From NCBI GenBank assembly GCA_017084465.1, contig CP070896.1, positions 2,345,001-2,409,000 on the forward strand: a DNA stretch of 64,000 bases, given 5' to 3'. This DNA is from Lacrimispora xylanisolvens (GTDB lineage Bacteria > Bacillota > Clostridia > Lachnospirales > Lachnospiraceae). This document shows, piece after piece, positions 9,144 through 19,113 of this stretch. The notes beneath the pieces are model-generated. The model worked only from the letters and a program-made list of their open reading frames with translations. It was not told the origin of the DNA and searched no databases. Position 1 is the first letter of the stretch. Every line of letters starts with the position of its first letter. The translations under genes were made by a program, and so were the position numbers.

Positions 9144-11096
9144 ATGAACTATCCAAATTTATTTTCCCCTTTAAAAATAGGCTCTTTAACAATCAGAAAC
9201 CGTGTGGTCATGGGCGCAATGGGCAACATGACTGCCAATCCGGATCAGACAGTTTCTGATAAGGAAATCGCATACTATGCTGCCCGTGCAAAGGGCGGAG
9301 TCGGTCTTATTGTTAACGAAGTAACCCGAGTCAATGATGAACATGGTATGATGGGCGACCGCCAGACGTCTGTCACTGATGATAAGTTTATTCCCGATCT
9401 CACAAGACTCGCCGATGCCGTTCATTATTATGACGGCGCCATCTTCGTCCAGCTTCACCACCCAGGCCGCCAGACCGCAGTACCAGGGGGGATGTGCGCA
9501 ACCCCCAGCGGAGTGAAAAGTCTGCTGATCAACTGGCCCTGCTTTGAGATGACAACCGAACAGGTAGAAGAGCTTGTAAAGCAGTTTGTAGACGGTGCAG
9601 AACGGTGTAAGAAAGCTGGAATTGACGGGGTTGAGATCCATGCTGCCCACGGCTACATGCTCAATCAGTTTCTCTCTCCCTACACCAATAAAAGAACGGA
9701 TAAATACGGCGGCAGCCCCCAGAAACGCGCCCGCATCATTCAGGAAATTGTCACAGGGATTCGAGAGAGACTGGGCGACTACCCAATTATGCTGAGAATA
9801 TCAGCAGATGAATTCCTTGAGCGCTCTGTATTTCCAATCCCAGAGAATGAAACAGGCTTAAAACTGGAGGAATCCATTGAAATCGTTAAATACTTAGTAC
9901 CCTTTGGAATTGATGCAGTCAATGTCTCAGCAGGCGTATACGAAACCATGAATGAAGCATGGGAACCAGTCTCCTATCCGGAAGGCTGGAAGGTATATCT
10001 TGCAGAAGAGATTAAAAAAGCAATTGATGTTCCCGTGTTTGCAGTAGGAGTTATCCGTAATCCGGAATTTGCAGAAAGTATTATTGCAGAGGGACGTACC
10101 GACGGAGTAACCATTGCCCGCGGATTGCTTGCCGACCCCGAGTGGTGTAATAAAGCAGAGAGCGGACGCACTGATGAAATCCGCCGCTGTATCTCATGTC
10201 TTAACTGTATGGAGACAATGTTTGACGGCATTAACTGCTCTGTCAACCCACGTACCGGACAGGAGTGGTTTTATAATGATATTGAAAACAATGGTAACGG
10301 ACGTCGTGTTGCGGTAATCGGAGCTGGTCCTGCTGGTATGGAAGCCGCCCTGACACTTGCCCAGAGAGGTTTCACTGTTACATTATTTGAAAAATGTGAT
10401 CACCTTGGCGGTCAGGTATGGCTTGGCTCAAAACCTCCATGTAAAGAGAAAATGGGCTGGATGGGCGAATATTACGAAAGCATGTTTAAGAAGCTGAATG
10501 TGGACGTTCGCCTTAATACTCCCGCCACAGCAGAGGAAATCAAAAAGCTGAACCCCCATGCAGTATTCGTTGCCACCGGTTCAAAGCCAGTCATTCCCGG
10601 ATCTATTCCTGGTGTTAGTGGTTCCAATGTCTATACAACGGAGGAGATTTTAAGCGGAAAGACCACATTTTCTAATAAAAAAATAGCAGTCATCGGCTCC
10701 GGACTGACCGGCATGGAAACTGCAGAACTGCTGGCAAACCTGGGAAATACTCTGGAAATTGTGGACATGGCAGATGAGATCGGACCTGGAGCTTACTGGC
10801 AGCCGCTGACTGATATCAAGAAAAAACTGGGTGCTTCTAATCCTGAATATTATCCCGGACATAAGCTGCTTGAAATATTGCCTGACGGAGTTGTTTTGGA
10901 AGATAAAGACGGAAATAAGAAGGCTCTGGCTGCAGACGCTGTGGTGCTTTCACTTGGGGTAAAACCAGAGAACCAGCTGGCTGATGAACTGAAGAAAGAA
11001 TTTATGAACGTAATCGTGATCGGTGATGCCAACCGCATTGGCAGAATCAAACAGGCGGTTGCTTCCGGATACCGTGAAGCTTATAAGCTTCGCTGA
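9144..11096 (+). CDS. FMN/FAD/4Fe-4S ene-reductase (old yellow enzyme, 2-enoate reductase / BaiCD-like)
   Basis: 650 aa, intact, RBS GAAAGGATTT. Residues 1-370 form the OYE-type FMN barrel (active-site QLHHPGRQ; HAAHGYMLNQFLSP). A 4Fe-4S motif C-x2-C-x2-C-x9-C lies at about residues 349-365 (starting CISCLNC). FAD- and NAD(P)-binding Rossmann halves follow (VAVIGAGPAGMEAA near 390; IAVIGSGLTGMETAE near 513). This three-cofactor layout is that of 2,4-dienoyl-CoA reductase, 2-enoate reductase and the bile-acid enzymes BaiCD/BaiH, which hydrogenate a C=C conjugated to a carbonyl using NAD(P)H. The substrate cannot be assigned. Neighbouring ADH and MFS genes suggest uptake and reduction of an enone-type compound. 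Confidence 0.93.
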   Translation: MNYPNLFSPLKIGSLTIRNRVVMGAMGNMTANPDQTVSDKEIAYYAARAKGGVGLIVNEVTRVNDEHGMMGDRQTSVTDDKFIPDLTRLADAVHYYDGAIFVQLHHPGRQTAVPGGMCATPSGVKSLLINWPCFEMTTEQVEELVKQFVDGAERCKKAGIDGVEIHAAHGYMLNQFLSPYTNKRTDKYGGSPQKRARIIQEIVTGIRERLGDYPIMLRISADEFLERSVFPIPENETGLKLEESIEIVKYLVPFGIDAVNVSAGVYETMNEAWEPVSYPEGWKVYLAEEIKKAIDVPVFAVGVIRNPEFAESIIAEGRTDGVTIARGLLADPEWCNKAESGRTDEIRRCISCLNCMETMFDGINCSVNPRTGQEWFYNDIENNGNGRRVAVIGAGPAGMEAALTLAQRGFTVTLFEKCDHLGGQVWLGSKPPCKEKMGWMGEYYESMFKKLNVDVRLNTPATAEEIKKLNPHAVFVATGSKPVIPGSIPGVSGSNVYTTEEILSGKTTFSNKKIAVIGSGLTGMETAELLANLGNTLEIVDMADEIGPGAYWQPLTDIKKKLGASNPEYYPGHKLLEILPDGVVLEDKDGNKKALAADAVVLSLGVKPENQLADELKKEFMNVIVIGDANRIGRIKQAVASGYREAYKLR

Positions 11097-11140
11097 TTAT
11101 TACTCAGTTAGAACAGGTCATTATTGAGAGGGGGAATTTT

Positions 11141-12325
11141 ATGTTTAAGGGTAATATCAAAACAGTTATAGGGATTTTGTTTCTGGGACTAATATCAATG
11201 GGGGCAATGGCAATTTCCGCTGGTTTAAGCAGTATTGCAGCAGCTTATCCGGACGTAAGCATCGAGACCATTCAGACACTGATCACGATTCCGGCTCTTG
11301 TTATCGTTGTAGTGAGTTTTCTATCCGGGCCAATTGCTAATGTAATTTCAAAAAAGACACTGTCTCTGATTGCTCTGTGCATCTTTACAGCAGGCGGATG
11401 TATCCCGTTTTTATCTGATTCCTTTGCAGTACTATATCTTTCAAGGTTACTGGTAGGTCTTGGAATCGGTTTACTCCAGCCCCTCAGCCAGGCGATTATT
11501 TTTGAAAGCTTTGCTGACGCACCATCAGAAAGAGATACCATACTGGGCTGGTTAAACAGCTCCGGCTCAGTAGGGAGCGTTATAATGACCGTTATTGGGG
11601 GAATTATAGTTGCCATAAGCTATAAATACATATTCCTTGTTCATCTTTTTGGTCTTGCAGCATTTTTTGGTGTATTATTCTGTCTTCCCCAGGATCAGCC
11701 GGTTCGGAAGAAAAAAGATGGTACTGCCGGACAGAAGATGAAGCTTCCAGTGGCAGTGTTCTACTGGTATGCAGTCATATTTGTCTACATGACATTCCTT
11801 CACTGTTTTGCAGTAAATTTATCCCTATTTGTAGAAGGCGAAGGAATCGGTACTGCTGCTATATCCGGGATTGGCCTTTCCATGCTCACCATCGGTGGCT
11901 TTATTTGCGGAGCGGTCTATGGAAAAATTGCAAATGTGCTTAAGAAATGGACTCTTCCGGCAGGTTTCCTGCTCTCTGCTCTCGGTCTTCTTTCCATGGC
12001 TCTGGCAAACTCACCGATTCTTGTCTATGTTTCAGGCCTGCTTACAGGTGTAGGTATGATGATGGTATTTCCACAGATCATCACCAATATTATCTCCAGC
12101 GTCTCTCCAGCAGCCATTACTTTATGCATCGCTATTAACGGAGCTGTCGTCAACATCGGTCAGACACTGGCTCCCTATGTAGTAACAAGAGTATCTTATA
12201 TTTTGGCTGGTGACAGTGTTCGCGGACGCTATTATGTATGTACCTTAATACTGATGCTGATATTTGCTGTTTCTGCAGTCAGAACCATTGGCAGAAGAAG
12301 TCCGGGAGACTTAGCCGCCGCCTGA
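11141..12325 (+). CDS. MFS transporter
   Basis: 394 aa, RBS GAGGGGGAATTTT, 44 bp after the ene-reductase. About 12 hydrophobic segments, with MFS features between helices 2 and 3 (SGPIANVISKKT) and an LSRLLVGLGIGLLQPL segment. Probably imports the substrate or exports the product of the preceding dehydrogenase/ene-reductase pair. Direction and substrate are inferred only from context. Confidence 0.9.
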   Translation: MFKGNIKTVIGILFLGLISMGAMAISAGLSSIAAAYPDVSIETIQTLITIPALVIVVVSFLSGPIANVISKKTLSLIALCIFTAGGCIPFLSDSFAVLYLSRLLVGLGIGLLQPLSQAIIFESFADAPSERDTILGWLNSSGSVGSVIMTVIGGIIVAISYKYIFLVHLFGLAAFFGVLFCLPQDQPVRKKKDGTAGQKMKLPVAVFYWYAVIFVYMTFLHCFAVNLSLFVEGEGIGTAAISGIGLSMLTIGGFICGAVYGKIANVLKKWTLPAGFLLSALGLLSMALANSPILVYVSGLLTGVGMMMVFPQIITNIISSVSPAAITLCIAINGAVVNIGQTLAPYVVTRVSYILAGDSVRGRYYVCTLILMLIFAVSAVRTIGRRSPGDLAAA

Positions 12326-12370
12326 TGCGGTAAATTATAAACAGCTCCCGCATTCTGTCCACAAAAGTAA

Positions 12371-12393
12371 CCGCCTCTGTCTTTCAGAGGCGG
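12371..12393. terminator. Hairpin between convergent genes
   Basis: CCGCCTCTG-tcttt-CAGAGGCGG, a perfect 9-bp GC-rich stem, lies between the convergent MFS (+) and CPBP (-) genes. There is no long T-run on either side, so terminator strength is uncertain. Confidence 0.5.
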
Positions 12394-12404
12394 GCACTAA
12401 TAGT

Positions 12405-13379
12405 TTAAACCGGCAGTTTTTCTATACCGGATATTCCTAAGAATAGTTGAAAAGCAAAAAATATCAGAAGCCACATAGAAGAACATGTCACTCCCAGTAA
12501 TCCCCGTTCAATCCTGGTCTCCTTCATTTTCTCTCTTAACTTCTTCCGATTCATCACCATCAGAAGCACTGTTCCTGCCAGGAACGCACTCTCTACGGCA
12601 TAAAATACGATAAACTGCATGGATTCATTCATGCCTGAAATCAAACGGGTAAATAATTCACCAAATACAAAATTATTTATAATATGCAGCAAAACAGACC
12701 ATTTTATAGAATAGTTCATAGCCGTATATCCAAGCACCAGACCAACCATTACTGCGAAAATACTTTGAATCAGATTTCCATGAAACAATCCAAAGATGAC
12801 AGCAGACATTACTACCGCATATCTGGCACCATACTTTTCAAACCCTCTCATTATGAAACCTCGGAAAATAATTTCTTCTGAAACAGGTCCGATGAATGAA
12901 ACGTAGATTAACATAGAAAACGTACTGCTGTTAGCAGAAGCATTTTCAATCTCTCCCAGAATACTGTAACCAAACTGGTTAAAACCAAACTCCATACCTC
13001 CGCCTAATAAACTGAAAGCAGCCTGTGCGGACATAAATACAGTCAGCAGAATCAGGAATGACCGCCAGGTCATTTTATTCCTGTTATAAAACACCAGCTT
13101 GCGGCAGTCACTTTTTCGGAAATAAAGGAATAGAAAAGCAATTCCCACAATTACTGCAATAATACTGGAAGTACCACTCTTCATGGCCTCATCAAGAACC
13201 GCATCCATGTTAAAATCTGCGTTGGGGGAAATGCGAATGATTCTGCAGGTTAAATCAGCAATTACAGTAAGAAACATAATCAGTTCAAATAGCAGAATGC
13301 CCAGGACTAATTTAGATGTATTTTTTCTTATCTCCCTATTATTCCATTGTTTTTCATTTGTTTTGAAATCACAACTCAT
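12405..13379 (-). CDS. CPBP family intramembrane metalloprotease
   Basis: 324 aa polytopic membrane protein. The CPBP (CAAX protease / Abi) motifs are present: VSEEIIFRGFIMRGF (EExxxR) near residue 165, and FGLFHGN with the metal-binding His. In Firmicutes such proteases sit next to Agr-like or bacteriocin systems and act in peptide maturation or self-immunity. Here it lies 82 bp downstream of an AgrC-like kinase on the same strand. Proteolytic activity is predicted from intact motifs; its substrate is unknown. Confidence 0.9.
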   Translation of the reverse strand: MSCDFKTNEKQWNNREIRKNTSKLVLGILLFELIMFLTVIADLTCRIIRISPNADFNMDAVLDEAMKSGTSSIIAVIVGIAFLFLYFRKSDCRKLVFYNRNKMTWRSFLILLTVFMSAQAAFSLLGGGMEFGFNQFGYSILGEIENASANSSTFSMLIYVSFIGPVSEEIIFRGFIMRGFEKYGARYAVVMSAVIFGLFHGNLIQSIFAVMVGLVLGYTAMNYSIKWSVLLHIINNFVFGELFTRLISGMNESMQFIVFYAVESAFLAGTVLLMVMNRKKLREKMKETRIERGLLGVTCSSMWLLIFFAFQLFLGISGIEKLPV

Positions 13380-13461
13380 TTCTTTTGTCTCCTTTGCTAT
13401 ATTTCATAATTCATCATAGCTCCAGATATTCGCTCAAAGTAATTTTTGTTGTGAAATGTTG

Positions 13462-14786
13462 CTATCGTGTTGTATTGTGAACAAACAGAAGGATCTCCAG
13501 GACAAAATACGTCAGATCGCCATCAGCTTCCAGACGATACTCCATGTGTCCCTTATATTTTTCCACAGCCATCCTTATATTTACCAGACCAAATCCATGA
13601 TTGGAATAATCCCCTTTTGACGTAACAGGCAAAAAGGCAGCTCTGCTGTACTTCACCGGATTGCGGAACATAATCCACTGCATCTCTCCTTGTTTCTTAA
13701 ACCGGATTTCCAACACCTTATCCAAAATAGAGCTGTCTTTTAATGCCTCTATTCCATTGTCTGCAGCATTGGAAAAAATAGTGCAGAGATCAATGGGATT
13801 AACCGGCAGATATCCAAGTTTCCCATCAATTGATATGGATATGTTATTATTTGAAGCATTGGACAGCTTCTCATTCATGATGGCATCTACGATATCATTT
13901 CCGGTGTAAAGTTCTTTTTTTATATTCTGTATCTGTGTATTTAAATCCATCAGATAATTTCCGGTTTCCTCATATCTGCCCTGCTGGATCAGATTGTATA
14001 CACAGTTGATATGGTTTTTCATATCATGATATACTCTTCTTGTCTCTTTCTGGGTTTCCTGATATGCTTTAAAATGCTCCAGCTGTACTTTCAGATAATG
14101 TTCATTTAAGACAGCGGTCTGCTGAAAATATATCTTACCATTTCCCTGTATCACCATTGCGATAATTGATGCTTCCAGAATAACAATAATGAAAATGCCA
14201 GACCCTACAAAGCATTTTGAGTAAAAGATGCAATTTTAAACTCATCCACACACACAATCAGCAAGGTAAAAATAAATAGAAACAGACCTGTCATATTGAT
14301 TAGATTTCTTTCCCAAGTTGAAAGTGTTCTGTTTATAACCGATTCATCAAAACGTCTTTTCACCTTCCAAAAGAACAAGAAAAAGCCACTCAGGAATAGA
14401 ATATCGTAAATCCAAATCCATGAAGCTGAATGGTCAATAGCTGAAATCATGGATCCGGAAAAAAGAAATATAAGAGAGACCGGCAGGATCACAAGTGAAA
14501 GTATCATACCAGTGACCGGCACTGTTATAAATATGCCTCTGATCTTTTTAGACTTTCTTGTAAAAAAAATTATTCCGCTAAAAAACACAAAAGGCAAAGC
14601 AATCTGAGACAGATCTCCATTATTCATAAAGCTGGCCAAAACTTCACAGACAAGAAAAAGCATCAGGTAGATACACCATGATCGGACATGATGTAATAAT
14701 TGTTCAAAATAAATATATTTACTAATTAATATCATTAACAATAATAATTCTGTACACCCCATAATCAAATAAGCTTTTTCAAACAT
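13462..14786 (-). CDS. AgrC-like sensor histidine kinase, one homopolymer frameshift
   Basis: About 441 codons in two frames (14786-14205 and from about 14200 down to 13462). The break is at AAAA near 14216; one added A gives FTQKCFVGSGIFIIVI. The N-terminus has about six membrane helices. A coiled segment, an H-box like that of GHKL kinases (YHDMKNHINCVYNLI) and an ATPase with N-box (IFSNAADNGIEAL) and GFGLVNIRMA follow. This is the domain order of AgrC/ComD-type peptide-pheromone receptors. No AgrB/AgrD gene is visible nearby, so the signal is unknown. It lies 12 bp after the LytTR regulator. Confidence 0.85.
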
Positions 14787-14798
14787 GACTCACCTGTT

Positions 14799-15504
14799 TT
14801 ATCCTGATATCCGTAAATAATTTAATACGGCTGCTTTTAATTCTTCCCGTTTACCCCTGCTAACGGGTATTTTATAGCTGTTTTTCATGATTATTTTTTT
14901 TCCATCAAAGGAACTCACAAACCCCAGATTGATCAGATAGCTTCGGTGAGGCTTAAAAAATATTTTTTTTGGCATCTGCGTTTCCATCTCACTGATTCTT
15001 TTACGAATCAGATATTTTCCCTGTTCCAGATAGATATGAATATATACATTCTCACTATGTACATACTGTATCTCTGCCCAGTTTACCAGAACGGTATTTT
15101 CCCCGTCCTGGAAAGAAACCCTGCCGCTCTGCATCCATAATTTATTATAATCATTTAATGCTTTTTCCAGTTTCTCCACCTGCAGCGGTTTTTCCAGGTA
15201 ACGGAATGCATCCACTTCATACCCTTCCAAAGCATATTCCCTGTGGCTGGTTAAAAAAATCACCGGCACGGATGGATTGATATTCCGAATCAGTCTTGAA
15301 GTCTCTATTCCATTCATGCCCGGCATTTCAATATCCATTAAAAATCAGATGATATTCATATGGATGATCTCTGAACTTCTCAATAAAACTCATACCGGTA
15401 CAAAAAACTTCTATTTCAATCTCCAGGATACCATAATACGATTCCAGTTTTTCCCGCAGGAACAACTGAAACGCTAAATCATCATCACAAATTGCTGCTT
15501 TCAC
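14799..15504 (-). CDS. AgrA-like LytTR response regulator, one frameshift
   Basis: About 234 codons. GTG start at 15504 with AAGGAGATAC. The receiver begins KAAICDDD. The frame breaks in TTTTTAA near 15339, just before the phospho-acceptor Asp in MDIEMPGMNG. Removing one base gives HLIFMDIEMPG. The LytTR DNA-binding domain occupies about residues 140-234 (WAEIQYVHSENVYIHI; FFKPHRSYLIN). With the adjacent AgrC-like kinase it forms an Agr-type system. Nine bp separate it from the upstream C39-like gene. Confidence 0.87.
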
Positions 15505-15513
15505 CGTATCTCC

Positions 15514-16122
15514 TTACTCATCCCGCTGCCGCACTAACACCATTCCACCTTTACGCTTATATCCAGTCTCCCACAATTCATAGAAGGAAAGCCAGCGAAA
15601 TCCACCGTAGGTAGCAATTTTTACATAAAATTCATCCTCAAACTCTTCATATCCCACCAGCATAAACCAATGCCACACCAGATCCTTAAAGTTCACATTC
15701 TTATGGCGAAGCTGTAAAAAAGGGATGGGAATTCCCCGGTCAATCTGATCTTTCACTTTAGCCGCTGCTTCCATTGGGGGAGTATCCCCAGGACAGCCTG
15801 ACAGCTGTATCTTTTTCTCATTTACAGATTCTAAATATTGATTAAATCCATCCATAAACACTTCCAGCGTATCAATCCCCCCAAAGCGCGGTCTCAGATA
15901 CGGTTTCATCGTGCTGGAAAACCTAATGTAAGCTTCCTTGTCAAGTTCCTGGATATCAGATGGATACAGATGAGTTTTGTTGTGATGGAGCGCCAGATTA
16001 ATGCAGACATCACATGCAGCTGCGGCTCCGCAGCCGCCTAAATGCATCATCGGATCCCGGAACCAGTCCTGATTTCCCCCGAAGGAATCTCCAATACTGA
16101 AATAGGGTAATTCTTTCTTCAT
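15514..16122 (-). CDS. C39-like (papain-fold) cysteine peptidase candidate
   Basis: 202 aa, no signal peptide. The GGCGAAAACDVC segment near residue 30 resembles the nucleophile-Cys region, and VWHWFMLVGYEEF near residue 160 resembles the catalytic-His strand of C39-like peptidases. Start chosen at MKKELPYF, preceded by GAGGAGAAAGATG spacing. First gene of a minus-strand cluster with the AgrA/AgrC-like pair and the CPBP protease, so a role in peptide-signal processing is possible. That is inference, since C39_2-type proteins have diverse roles. Confidence 0.6.
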   Translation of the reverse strand: MKKELPYFSIGDSFGGNQDWFRDPMMHLGGCGAAAACDVCINLALHHNKTHLYPSDIQELDKEAYIRFSSTMKPYLRPRFGGIDTLEVFMDGFNQYLESVNEKKIQLSGCPGDTPPMEAAAKVKDQIDRGIPIPFLQLRHKNVNFKDLVWHWFMLVGYEEFEDEFYVKIATYGGFRWLSFYELWETGYKRKGGMVLVRQRDE

Positions 16123-16209
16123 CTTTCTCCTCTCTCATTTTCATTATAAGCGTATTATAATACCAGTTTACCAGCCCGTAAATACAAATCAAAATACTTA
16201 AGAATTAAG

Positions 16210-16260
16210 CCGGTGAAACAGGGCACCCTGACTGACTGTCAGAGCACCCTGCCTCATTCA
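16210..16260 (-). terminator. Structured region after GH operon (weak terminator candidate)
   Basis: Repeated CAGGG...CCCTG and CTGAC-TGACT-GTCAG can form a branched hairpin downstream of the GH43-GH30 stop on the minus strand. Only a short T tract follows, so this is tentative. Confidence 0.35.
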
Positions 16261-16276
16261 TTTTTTATGCGCCTGC

Positions 16277-19102
16277 TTAGCTTAAACCGGTTACGAAGGT
16301 TGTGACACTTCTGGCTGGAAGCTGGGCAGTGAAGGAATTACCGGATACACGGTAACTGGAACCTGCTGCAAGATTTCTGCTTCCGTCTGTGATCCAGGAA
16401 GATACCGAACCTCCCGTTCCGTTCTGGAATGTAAATTTCTGGCTGACAGCAGATGTATTCTTATTAATTGCTACAATTACTGCCTTATTATCTCCTTTAT
16501 AAGCGGAAATATAAACACCATTTGAAGGATTCGCGGAAGCGTCCACCCTCACATAGCCAGGTCTGACAAATTTGGAGAAATGCGCCATATTATAGCCTCG
16601 TTTGCTGATTGTTCCGTCTTCCTTCATGAGACCGTACTGTCTGCGGATATACCACCATACGTAAGCCTGGAAATCACCTAATACCATAGCATTGTGAATG
16701 TGATAGGAAACCTCAAGTGCCTCCGGCCATAAATCAGCGGAATTATTATTGCTGTTCGGATAATATACCTCAGTCATCCAAAGTTCTTTATTTGCACCCT
16801 TCTGCTTAAATAGCGGATACGAAAAGCTGCTCTCCGGTGTACCATAAAGATGAGCTCCAAGGATATCCATGTTGGCAAGGGCCTGAGAATCATTTAATAT
16901 GGGATCTGACATGTTCTTCATATAAGAATATGATTCCGGTGCAATGACTTTGCAGTTAATGGATCCCGCATAATTTTTCATGAAGTTCAGCATTTCAGAA
17001 GGAGTCCACCAGGTCCAGGTATGTGCATAATCAGGCTCATTCTGAACGGATATGGCGTAAAGCTCTACTCCATTGTTCTTCATAAAGGTGACAAAATCAT
17101 TGAGATGCTGGGCATAGGCACCATACTTATCATACTTAAGCCGCTTCTGATTTGCTACACCGTTGCGGGTGAATGTCTCTGCCATATCACTGGGCGGATT
17201 CCATGGAGAAGCAAACAGTAAGGCTCCCTTTTCCTTTGCCTTTTTCGCCGTCGCCACTTCCCTGCTCCAGTTGTTCTTATTTTCATCAATATAAATTCTT
17301 AAAATACTAAATCCCAGCTGGTTATTTCCGTTTCCAAATGCAGTCTCTCTCTGAGCCGCCGTCAGATCGCCAATCCATGCAGGGTGGTTGATTCCACCGT
17401 AGCCCCTGATCAGCTGCTTTTGTGCTGCCAGATTAATTGTTGCATCTCCGCCTGACGCAGATACCGCCATACTTGTTTCCAGCATATCTTTTGCGACGGA
17501 TGCCTCCATTGTACCTGTTGTGTTTTTCTGTTTGAGGAGACAAAACGGAACCAGTTAACATCAACGAATCCACCGGCTGATGCTGTGTTAAAGTTATAAA
17601 TACCAAACTTATCACCCTGGAAGAACCCAAGGTCAAACGGCATATTCAGCTGTCCTCCAAGCTGAGTGAAATTCACATTGTCAGTACTGTAAGAAAAGAC
17701 TGCCTTATCTGTAAGAAGATTTGCACTGGCACGTAAGTACACAATATTACTGCGAAGTTCAGGACCATTGGTAATCACTCCCTGAGCATCTTCCTTAGCG
17801 TTGATATTGGCAACGATCTTTTTCACACCTGCGGATTTCACCACACCAATGGAGCCATAAGGAATGTTTAACAGGCAAAGTCCTGCCTGATCCCCATCTG
17901 CCATATTGGCAGTATCCAGCTCAATGGTTCCCTGACAGTCAGGTCCCTGAACTCTCTGGGTAAGCGTATTCGTTGCTCTCCACAAATTATTAGCCTGCTT
18001 CGCCCGAAGCCGTAAATACCCAGGGCGCTCGCTAAGTGACCATTTGCTGTTGTCGGGGTAATGGTTCCACTGCCACTGAACTCCCAGAACAGTGGAATTA
18101 AATTCATCGCTGTCAGGAATAGACACTACCGGATAAGAAGCCCCCACATTTGGTTTTCTGTACGTAATGGGAACACTTCCCATAGGATAACTCTTTCCTC
18201 CGATTGTCACATTTTTAATGGTAGAGGGATCCCCCCAGCACCGGCCAGTCATTCTGCCACTGCATGGGTACCAGAATATCACGGCGTCCTAAGCCGTTTC
18301 CATCCTGAAAGACATAGAACCACCACTCTCCGGTCGGGGTGTCAATGGGACCGCCCTGATGAATCTGGCTTCCGCCTGATATCCTGGGGCCATTTAAAAG
18401 GATTCTCATTTCATAAGGCCCGTAAATATTTTTAGACCGCAGACAATAAGTATAGGATTCTGGTGGTGTAGAATTCCGGAATATGTAGTAATACCCGTTC
18501 TTTTTTATAACATGAGTGCCTTCCACCAGATACTTGCCGGTGATTCCTTCAATGCGGGTGGATACCTTGCTGTTTACTACAGACTTATAATCCCCGCTCA
18601 GTTTACTGATCTTCACATCATTTGCTTCTGAAATAATATATCCTGTCCCATCGTCATCAAGAAACAGCGCCGGATCATGAAATCCCTGATTAAATACTGT
18701 TTTCGTATAAGGCCCAGCCGGATTGGTGGAAGTACACAGAATAAATTTGCCCTGTGCCTGATAAATACCCACATAATAAACGCCGTTACGGTAAGCAATG
18801 GTAGGTGCCCAGCATCCATGCCCATAATCCTCAAAATTGTTAGTGAGGGTATAAGATTTTCCGGTTCCGTTTAAATCTGCTGTCACATATCCGATTATTT
18901 CCCAGTTTACCAAATCCCTTGAATGCATGATTGGTATGGAGGGAAAGGACACAAACGTAGAGCTGACCATATAGAAATCTTTTCCAACCCGAATTGCTGC
19001 AATGTCTGGATAATCCGCATTTAAAATCGGATTGGTGTAAGTACCATTTCCATTATCAGACTGCCAGGCTGGTTTTATTGTTTCATTTATACTATTATCC
19101 AT
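16277..19102 (-). CDS. GH43 beta-xylosidase fused to GH30 glucuronoxylanase (two homopolymer frameshifts)
   Basis: About 941 codons if two breaks are repaired: C6 near 18231 (giving WPVLGDPSTIKN) and A5 near 17527 (giving QKNTTGTMEAS). Residues 1-520 form a GH43 beta-xylosidase-type propeller (NPILNADYPDIAAIRVG; HDPALFLDDDGTGY) with a concanavalin-like C-terminal domain. From about residue 530 a GH30_8 XynC-like domain begins (IRGYGGINHPAWIGDLTAAQR), with acid/base Glu in SVQNEPDYA and nucleophile Glu in MTEVYYP, then a beta-sandwich. Start ATG 19102 follows AAAGGGGATCTAT. No signal peptide is visible, unlike XynC of Bacillus. It follows the arabinofuranohydrolase gene by 11 bp. Fusion is supported because no RBS or stop lies between the domains once the run is corrected. 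Confidence 0.8.
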
Positions 19103-19113
19103 ATAGATCCCCT

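Noticed and set aside
16277..17509. GH30 domain as a separate gene starting MEASVAKDM
   Set aside because: No RBS precedes that ATG, and repairing one A in the preceding run joins it to the GH43 protein in frame; separate genes remain possible if the run is correct.
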